A stretch of DNA of 64,000 nt, from assembly GCA_025603075.1 (NCBI GenBank), contig MU626327.1, positions 33,933 to 97,932 on the forward strand, in the 5' to 3' direction. The first letter of the stretch is position 1. Each line of letters begins with the position of its first letter. The translations under genes and the position numbers were made by a program. Shown piece after piece: positions 57,479 to 64,000 of the stretch. Under the pieces are notes generated by a model. It saw only the letters and a list, made by a program, of their open reading frames with translations. It was not told where the DNA came from and searched no databases. Origin of the DNA: Neoconidiobolus thromboides FSU 785. Its lineage: Eukaryota > Entomophthoromycota > Entomophthoromycetes > Entomophthorales > Neoconidiobolaceae.

Positions 57479-57551
57479 GCTTCTTTGGCGCAGCTGGCAG
57501 CGCGTGAGTCTCATAATCTCAAGGTCGTGGGTTCGATCCCCACAGGGAGCA
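57479..57551 (+). tRNA. tRNA-Met (anticodon CAT)
   Basis: A 73-nt cloverleaf with acceptor GCTTCTT/AGGGAGC (G-T pairs allowed). The D arm is GGCGCAGCTGGCAGCGC, the anticodon loop CTCATAA lies between TGAGT and TCTCA, and the T arm is GTGGGTTCGATCCCCAC. The D-arm GGCGCAGC and lack of an initiator AT-rich T loop point to the elongator. A run of T residues follows within ~30 nt. No intron. Confidence 0.93.
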
Positions 57552-57670
57552 TTATAGTGAGTGGGTTCCTCTTTTATAAAAATTAGCCTGCTCCATTGGT
57601 TTTCAATAAAAAACCAAAGCCTTTATTATTGCATTTTTTTTAAATCTTGAAAGGATTCTAATAATAAAGA

Positions 57671-57774
57671 TATGGGGTTGTTTTTTCTGGTTTCATTATC
57701 TTTCCGTTTTTTAGGCGCTATTTGAGTGGAAAATTTGTTAGTAAAATTCTTAAACACAAAAATACATCCTCATA
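57671..57774 (-). mobile_element. 103-bp MITE, copy 18
   Basis: TATGGGGTTGTTTTTTCTGG to TACATCCTCATA, 119 bp downstream of tRNA-Met. Contains TTTCATTATCTTTCCG, AGGCGCTATTTGAGTGGAAA and AAAATTCTTAAACAC. Confidence 0.9.
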
Positions 57775-57980
57775 TTATGAAAATTCGTTCTAAAAAATTA
57801 TTTTATCTAACGACTATAAATAACTAACTAAAATAAATGGTTTAAAAAATCATTAATTTCAAAAAGAACCATTAAATTTAACCAATCTAATTAGCCAATA
57901 AAATTAATTCTATATTTTATAACTTTATAATTTAACAATTATATTAAATACATTGTTTTTACTGAAGAATAGAACAAGGA

Positions 57981-59593
57981 ATGGAAACAGCCAAAAAAGT
58001 ACAAGCGTTAGTAGTCGATGCAGGAGCTATCATCAAAAATGGAATTAGATTTAAAGACTATGCTGATGAGTTTGTTACTATTCAAGAAGTATTGAATGAA
58101 ATTCGAGACAAAGAAAGTCGAAGTCAACTCAACTTATTTCCATATGAAATCAAAGTGCGTATCCCTACCCCTGAGGCTATGAAAGCTGGTAAGTCGTGTA
58201 TTTATAGTTCAAACGACTGTATTCAACTATTTATTAGTTATTGCCTTTTCCAAGAAAACTGGAGACTTTTCTACTTTATCTTCAGTAGATTTAAAGGTTT
58301 TAGCCTTAACTTATATGCTAGAGAAAGAGATTGGGGATATTAGTAAGATTAGAAAAGAGCCTATTAAAGTATGTTATTTTCTTCACCAGAAACAAATATT
58401 GGATATTAATAAATCATAGGCAAAAGTTGCGGTTGGTGGTCAAGTTTTAGGAGATAAGGAAGTTAATATCGAAGATAAAGGTGAAATAGAACAAGAAGAT
58501 GAAGTAGAGGAAGATAAAACACAAGTAAGAAAGAAGGAAGATAAAGAGGTAACATCAGAAAGAGAAGGAGAAGAAAAGAAAATGGAAGAAAATAACGGAG
58601 AAGCTAAATTAGATATAATTACTGAAAAAATAAATGACTTGTCTATTGACAATGAAGATGCTAAATTAAATGATGGTAACTTCATTTTCGTATCGTTATT
58701 ATTTTTATTTATTTTATTTAGCTACATTTGAAACTACTAATGAAGAGCAAACAAAGGATGAAGAAGAAGGTATTAAATATAAATGAAGTATACAATAAAT
58801 AATAACCTAATTTAAGATGAAGAAAGTGATGGAGAAGGTTGGATTACACCACACAATATTAAAAAAAAGCAAATTGAGTTTATGGGAGATTTAAATGAAA
58901 AAGAAGAAACTCGAAAAGTTGGGTGTATTACTACAGATTTCGCCATGCAGGTAATAGATTTTTTAATCACTACTATTATTTATTTATTTCAAAACTTGTA
59001 GAATGTACTATTACAAATGGATTTAGGGCTTATTTCATTAGAAGGATTATCAGTTAAGGAAATTAAAAGTTTTGTATTAAGATGTCACGCATGTTATCAG
59101 TAAGTATCAATAGAATAAAATTCAAATACATCTACTAACACATTATAATGTAGTGTTACAACAAATATGGAAAAAAGATTTTGTCCTAAATGTGGTGGAA
59201 ATACATTAACAAGGGTAACTAGTTCAGTTGATAAAGACGGGAATGTAAGATATTATTTAAAGAAGAATTATCAATATAATCTAAGAGGGACAAAGGTAAT
59301 TATTCAAGATATAATAAGTAAATTAAACAATTAAATAAACAATGTAGTATAATATACCTACCTTTAAAGGAGGACATAAAAGCCAAGATTTGATTTTAGC
59401 AGAAGATCAAAAGGAATACATTAGAGGAATGAAAAATTATTCAAGACGTAAAGAAGTTAATTTATTTGATCCTGATTATTTACCTGGTATTGTCTCTGGT
59501 AAACAAAGTAATACGTTTTTATTACCAGCTATTGGCTATGGTCGTAAAAATCCTAATCAAGCTAAGCGTAGATCTGGTCGTAAGAAGTCATAG
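57981..59593 (+). CDS. NOB1: NOB1, 20S pre-rRNA endonuclease
   Basis: Eight exons: 57981-58188, 58238-58368, 58420-58675, 58722-58769, 58817-58950, 59002-59099, 59154-59295, 59348-59593. They join in frame to 420 residues (yeast 459). The PIN domain begins ALVVDAGAIIKNGIRF with the first catalytic Asp. Later come VLNEIRDKESRSQL, FSKKTGDFSTLSSVDLKVLA and LTYMLEKEIGDISKIR with the further acidic residues. A charged Glu/Lys linker separates it from ITTDFAMQNVLLQMDLGLIS. The zinc ribbon follows: LRCHACYHVTTNMEKRFCPKCGGN. The C-terminus reads IPTFKGGHKSQDLILAEDQ and ends AKRRSGRKKS. NOB1 cuts the 3' end of 18S rRNA in cytoplasmic pre-40S particles. Introns are 46-54 nt. Confidence 0.95.
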
Positions 59594-59848
59594 TTACTTA
59601 ATAACAACTAATATTATAGATAAACTGCATAATAAAATAGAATATAAACTGTTTTAACTACTTGTTAACTGATAGAAAAGAACACTAATTTATAAAATAT
59701 ATTAACATTTATTAGGTTAATAAAAAATGCATTTTATAACTTACTGATTTTTTCATTTGTTATCTACTGTAAAATAAGAAATGCATTAATTGAAACACTA
59801 TTTGAAACAGTAAAAGTGAGAAAGAGAAAGTATTTTTCAGTACAATAT

Positions 59849-60824
59849 ATGGTTAAAGGAATTACTAAAAAAGAAAAGTTGAAAAAAATACAATCTATTT
59901 TTACATCGGTATTTATTATAATTATTATGAGTATTATATGATATTTTTTGTTTTAGTCCGAATTTTTTCAACTTAAAGAGATTGAAAAAAAGGCTAATAA
60001 ATTAGGCATTAGTAAGAACAATGATATTAATATTATAATTTAATATCTATTTTTTAGGTCCTCCATTAGTTAAAGATTTAGTTAATGAACTTATTAATGA
60101 TCAATTAATAGTATGTGAAAAAATAGGCACAAGCAACTACTATTGGGCATTTCCAACTCAATTTTTCAAAAAAGTAAGTTAAACTTTTAAAATAATGAGC
60201 GTGTTTTTTGATTTCATCACTTTTTCCACTTTTTAAGCACTATTTGAGTGGGAAAGCTGCCAGTAAAACTCTTGAACAAAAAAATACATCCCCAATAATA
60301 AATTTATTTTAGAAAAAAGAAGAGAATGAAGCAATTGAAAATAAAATTCAAAGTATTCAAGAAATGAATTCCAATTTCAACAGTAAAGTTGAGCAACATA
60401 AAGCATGGTTAAAAAGTGTAAGGTTAATTTATTTAAAAATTATGTAGTATTTGCTTTTACAATAGAGAGATTATGTTGATAAAATGCAACAAAAAGAAAA
60501 ATTAAAAATAGTTGTTAATAATTTAACAATTGAATTTAATCAAATTAAGAGCAATGATCCAGAAATAGTTAAAAGTAAAAGTAAGTTGCAGTAAATCAGA
60601 TTTAAAATGATAATAATCATTTTAATAGTGGAAAGTATTCAAAAATTAAAATTAGGGATTATCTTTTGGATTGGTAAATATTGTGATTTTTAATAATGAA
60701 ATAATTTAATTATTTAGATAATATAATTGCTATTAAAAAGCATTGTAATGACTGTTTTGGTCTAAAAGAAGAAGACTTTGATAATTTGTTTAACATTCCA
60801 AATGATTTGGATGATTTAATTTAA
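59849..60824 (+). CDS. MND1: MND1, meiotic recombination (Hop2-Mnd1) protein
   Basis: Seven exons: 59849-59908, 59957-60011, 60058-60173, 60313-60417, 60466-60580, 60629-60673, 60718-60824. They join in frame to 200 residues (family ~205-220). The winged-helix N-terminus MVKGITKKEKLKKIQSIFTS continues EFFQLKEIEKKANKLGI and VKDLVNELINDQLIVCEKIG, then TSNYYWAFPTQFFKK, the family signature. A Lys/Glu coiled coil follows, ending IKKHCNDCFGLKEEDFDNLF. With Hop2 it stabilises Dmc1/Rad51 filaments and promotes strand invasion between homologues. Intron 3 is 139 nt, against 44-48 for the rest, because it contains a whole MITE. The gene lies 255 bp after NOB1 and ends 61 bp from ATG18 (convergent). 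Confidence 0.93.
60195..60297 (-). mobile_element. 103-bp MITE, copy 19, inside MND1 intron 3
   Basis: TGAGCGTGTTTTTTGATTTC to TACATCCCCAATA. Contains TTTCATCACTTTTTCCAC, AGCACT, GAGTGGGAAAGCTGCCAGTA and AAACTCTTGAACAAAA. Removal would leave a ~40-nt intron with intact GTAAGT and TTTTAG ends. Confidence 0.9.
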
Positions 60825-60885
60825 TAATAAAAACAAATCAAAATATTATAATATAATATATAATTAAATAAAAATATAATTTATA

Positions 60886-62461
60886 TCAGTTTATAAGTAA
60901 GCCATTAGCTAAGGTGTCACTTGATTCAAGTAAACTATAAAATATGTTATTAAATAATAATATTGAATAAATAATAATTACCTATATTGTTTTAATAAAA
61001 CACACTCACCTCCATTTTCTAAATCAATATTATATTGATAAAGATAGCCTTCTGAAGTAATTACCATTACTTGTGGCGTCGTACTAAAATAAAAAGTAAA
61101 TGATTATATTATTATGTTATTCTGCTGCTATATTTTACCTTGAAAGAGCTACAATACTATGTACACCAACATTTGGTAATTTTAAGAAAGCAAAATCTCT
61201 TGATGGCTCCCAAATTTCAGTAAATGCTTCGGGTAAATAATTACCCATTGAATTAGCTAATCTCTTTCCTACCATACTATGAAAAGATGTTCTTCTATTT
61301 AATGGGTTTGATCCTGATTCACTTTCTTGAATAGAAGTTCCATTATTTGATTTACTTGTGTTTGAAAGACGAAAGATGTGTACAGTATCAGTATCACTTG
61401 ATACACATAATAAAGAACTAACCATATTAAAAGAAATTGAGTAAATTTTAGCATTATAAGAACCACGTCGGAATTGAAACAATTTTTGTCCTGAAGGTAA
61501 CGAAAATACTCTTATTACTGTACCCTAATAAATATAAAGATAAAGATAAATAAATGCTTGATCCAAGTTATATACTTACTTTGTCCGAGGCAGTAGCTAA
61601 CATTGTACCTTCCGGATTAATACACATATAACTTATACTTGATTTATGAGCATGAATAATATTAACTACACTTAACGATAAAGTATCAAATATGATTATG
61701 TCTCCAGTTGAAGTACCATTGGTATTGCTATTGCTTGATTGATTTGAAAAAGGAGAATCCTCAGATGGGGTGGGGGCAGGATAAGCAAGATAACCATTTT
61801 CGTTTGAAGGTGATAAAGCACAAATTGCTAATGGTATAATCAATTATAAAGATAGTGAAAATAAATAAATAAAATTACCCTTTGAATTTTTACCCGTTTC
61901 AATAATATGTAATAATTTCATATTAGAAATGTCATAACAATAAATTTGTTCTTTTAGTACAACAATCATCCTTTTTCTGTTTAATTTTACTGACAGTATG
62001 GAATTTGGAAAAGTCAATTCGCATATTGTCGATTCTCTCTACATAATCTTATAAGTAAAATGATATGAATTTAAACTTGATCTTACTTTTGTATTGTTGA
62101 TCTGTAACTTTCTTGGCGAAAAGGCGGGTTTATCCCCAGCGCCAACTAAAGCAACTAATGAGGTATTAAATAACATTTCTACGATTCCAATACCCCCTTC
62201 ATCTTTTAAAATAAATTAACTCAATACTATTTTATTACTACTTGTTAATTGTTTACTTTTACTGTGACATTTACCAAACGGATCACAATTATAAATTTTA
62301 TATCCTGTTTTATTACCAACCGCAATACAACTTTAATAATAAATAGTTTAGTATTTCTCAAAAGGGTTTATTAGCTTATAATAGTAAAGATAAAATTACC
62401 TAAAGTCTTGGTTAAAATTGATAAATAGCAATTCGTTGTTACTTTTTCCAATTAAATTCAT
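60886..62461 (-). CDS. ATG18: PROPPIN autophagy protein Atg18
   Basis: Eight exons on the minus strand: 62461-62400, 62330-62263, 62202-62087, 62038-61876, 61827-61580, 61524-61139, 61083-60982, 60934-60886. They join in frame to 397 residues. The beta-propeller begins [20 protein letters not shown] and continues [20 protein letters not shown] then [20 protein letters not shown]. Then [60 protein letters not shown], and the lipid-binding FRRG motif in LFQFRRGSY (~237-240). The protein ends [20 protein letters not shown] PROPPINs bind PI3P and PI(3,5)P2 on phagophore and vacuole membranes. The 6CD loop region is long and Ser/Asn-rich. Introns are 47-69 nt. Two of them use AAAG acceptors. Confidence 0.94.
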
Positions 62462-62938
62462 TATTTGTGTCCTTTTTATCAATAATAACAAAAGTACTAT
62501 TTATAAATAGTTTAATAAAATTGTCAAGCTTTAATTTCAATAATTGAAAAAGTAGAAAAATGAAAAGTCATAAGCATTTTATTATCCTTAAATGTAAGCA
62601 TAATAATAGTAATAGCTCCATACTAAAAATTGCAATTTTTAGTTTAAGCTTAAAAAATAGTGCTTAAGATAAATGTTTCATCTGCCCAATAAAATATAAA
62701 TTTTTACCATAATTTTAGTTTACTAGAGTAACACTTTCATTTTGACATTAAAATGTGATGAAGTAAACTAAGCATTAATTTCAGTAAAATAGCAACTAAA
62801 GCTAAATCGGCATTACAAATTTAAAAACATAAAACGATAAATTTAAGCTTGACTCAATTTATACAAACTTTTAAGGTAGTAATTATAGTTATCGATTATC
62901 TCAAAGTTTCATTTTTTAAACTCTTATTAATTTGATGA

Positions 62939-63041
62939 TAGGGTTGTATTTTTGTATTTAAGAATTTTACTAAAAATCTTTCCACTCAAATAGTGCTTAA
63001 AAAATGGGAAAAGTAATGAAGTCAAAAAAAGCACTCCCATA
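62939..63041 (+). mobile_element. 103-bp MITE, copy 20
   Basis: TAGGGTTGTATTTTTGTATT to AGCACTCCCATA. Contains TTTAAGAATTTTACTAAAAA, TTTCCACTCAAATAGTGCTT and AAAGTAATGAAGTC. Confidence 0.9.
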
Positions 63042-63201
63042 TAATACAAACATTATAATTTATAATAAAACAAAAAAAAGAATATCACTAAAATTTACTG
63101 TTAACAACAATAAACTTAGTAAGCAATACATAAAATTAATCCTTTAAGAAAAAGAAGAAGCAAAAACCAATAAGTAACATTATTATTAATTATGGTTTTA
63201 A

Positions 63202-64000
63202 TATGGGGATGTCTAAATTAGTTTCACTTTTTTACCCAATTTTTAAATATTTTGTATTTTAAAAACTTCGCTTAAAATCCTGTAAAAACAAAAGCACTCA
63301 ACACAACACAGTTCTAAATTATTCTATTATAGTTTATACTGTAAGTTGGCTGAGTTTTTACTATATCTAATAAAAATTCCCAGATTAACAAGGCTTTTAC
63401 TAATATAATATATATTGATATTAATCAAAATTGTAGTATGTAAATGAATACATATTTTATAGAACTTTATTAAAAAACATTTATTGTTGACTGCTTTTCT
63501 TATAGCTAACATTACAAATTTGTTATTAAATAATAAATGGGTTATTTTAATATTTCAATTATATCACTAATATCTTATCAAGTTAACAAATAGCTGGATA
63601 AGGGAAAGTAATTAGTTAAAACTATAACAATTTTTATATAATACAATCAATATAATAGTAGTTTTTGCATATTATTATAGCTACTTGTTCTTTGACTATT
63701 TATTAACTTATCTATTAACAACTTAAGTAATCTTAACATTTAATAATCTGTTTCTATCATTCAACAAACTACTTACTTGCTTAGTAAATATCGAAATTTT
63801 TAAATTCTCTGTTATCTTCGTAAGGTAAGCTGGGATCGATCTTTTAATTTTTCTGTTTTCTATAGACTCTATAACTTTAATTGGAACTATATTGCTTTTT
63901 TTATGTATCGGATACTGGATAACAATGTAGTCTGTTGTTATGTTTAATAAAGTGTAAATACTTCTTAATGCCTTGTATCTCTATCATTCTTTTTGTATTT
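63202..64000. mobile_element. Dispersed repeat, copy B (cut by window edge)
   Basis: Starts TATGGGGATGTCTAAATTAG and is colinear with 27830-28860, without the two nested MITEs. It is recognisable by blocks such as GGATACTGGATAACAATGTA and TAAGCTGGGATCGATCTTTT. The last bases in the window align just before the MITE-like right terminus of copy A, so the right end is outside the window. Confidence 0.6.

Larger units (their letters stand above)
57237..57980. other. Divergent intergenic region with tRNA-Met and a MITE
   Basis: Between UBX (-) and NOB1 (+), so both promoters lie here. It contains tRNA-Met at 57479-57551 and a MITE at 57671-57774. Confidence 0.6.
62462..64000. other. Intergenic region with MITE and large repeat
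   Basis: Upstream of ATG18. It has no gene. It holds a MITE at 62939-63041 and the second copy of the large repeat from 63202 to the window edge. The small frame at 63327-63512 lies inside that repeat and is not supported. Confidence 0.55.

Noticed and set aside
63327-63512. 61-codon minus-strand frame in the large repeat
   Set aside because: Not preserved in copy A of the same repeat, so it is not a coding relic that selection kept.

Overview
The window is nuclear DNA of a very AT-rich fungus. Evidence for a fungus: most genes carry many 42-70 nt GT-AG introns, and there is a secreted family-18 chitinase, an Erg26-type sterol dehydrogenase, a two-finger GATA factor with an AreA-like N-terminal patch, fungal MFS/siderophore-type transporters and an Atg18 PROPPIN. 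A short rhodopsin-like seven-helix receptor and the base composition fit an early-diverging lineage such as Entomophthoromycotina (Conidiobolus-like). That placement is inference; no marker proves it. All multi-exon models below were built by hand and each one closes in frame.

Layout. 1-1889: MFS transporter running off the left edge (-). 4228-7350: large low-complexity AT-hook protein (+). 8861-11110: Hel2/ZNF598 ribosome-collision E3 ligase in six exons (+). 11299-11819: AIG2/GGCT-like protein (-). 12201-13315: Erg26-like 3-beta-HSD (-). 14051-16437: coiled-coil protein (+). 17550-19256: protein resembling the fungal transcription-factor middle domain (-). 20124-21310: XAP5/FAM50 (-). 22313-23876: divergent protein kinase (-). 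23.9-31.8 kb is a gene-poor island of transposon debris with one broken orphan ORF. 31839-34235: chitinase with a long Asn/Lys/Glu/Thr tail. 35476-37428: GATA factor (-). 40820-41701: GPCR-like protein (-). 43475: tRNA-Lys. 45168-46651: TMEM135-like A (-). 48255-49037: RanBP1 (-). 49.4-53.3 kb: two pseudogenes, a decayed paralogue of the 17.5-19.3 kb gene and a siderophore-type MFS transporter broken by a small transposon. 53701-62461 is a dense run of conserved genes: TMEM135-like B (+), UBX/UAS protein (-), tRNA-Met, NOB1 (+), MND1 (+), ATG18 (-).

Repeats. About 21 copies or part-copies of one ~103-bp element dominate the non-coding DNA. It has TATGGGG...CCCCATA ends, an inner hairpin around AGCGCT, and TA at both ends as in Tc1/mariner MITEs. 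A larger, ~0.9-1.1 kb repeat (27830-28941 and 63202 to the edge) seems to have MITE-like sequence at its ends and may be a relative or parent. Two ~460-bp TGTG...CA sequences look like solo LTRs.

The genes form no operon-like pathway. They are mostly housekeeping: ribosome quality control and biogenesis (Hel2, NOB1), nuclear transport (RanBP1), autophagy (ATG18), meiosis (MND1), Cdc48/ubiquitin (UBX), sterols (Erg26). The most unusual material is the MITE family and its possible parent, the inverted TMEM135 pair with conserved intron phases, and the pseudogene paralogue whose stops look like C-to-T/G-to-A changes. I saw no clear undescribed defence-type system.
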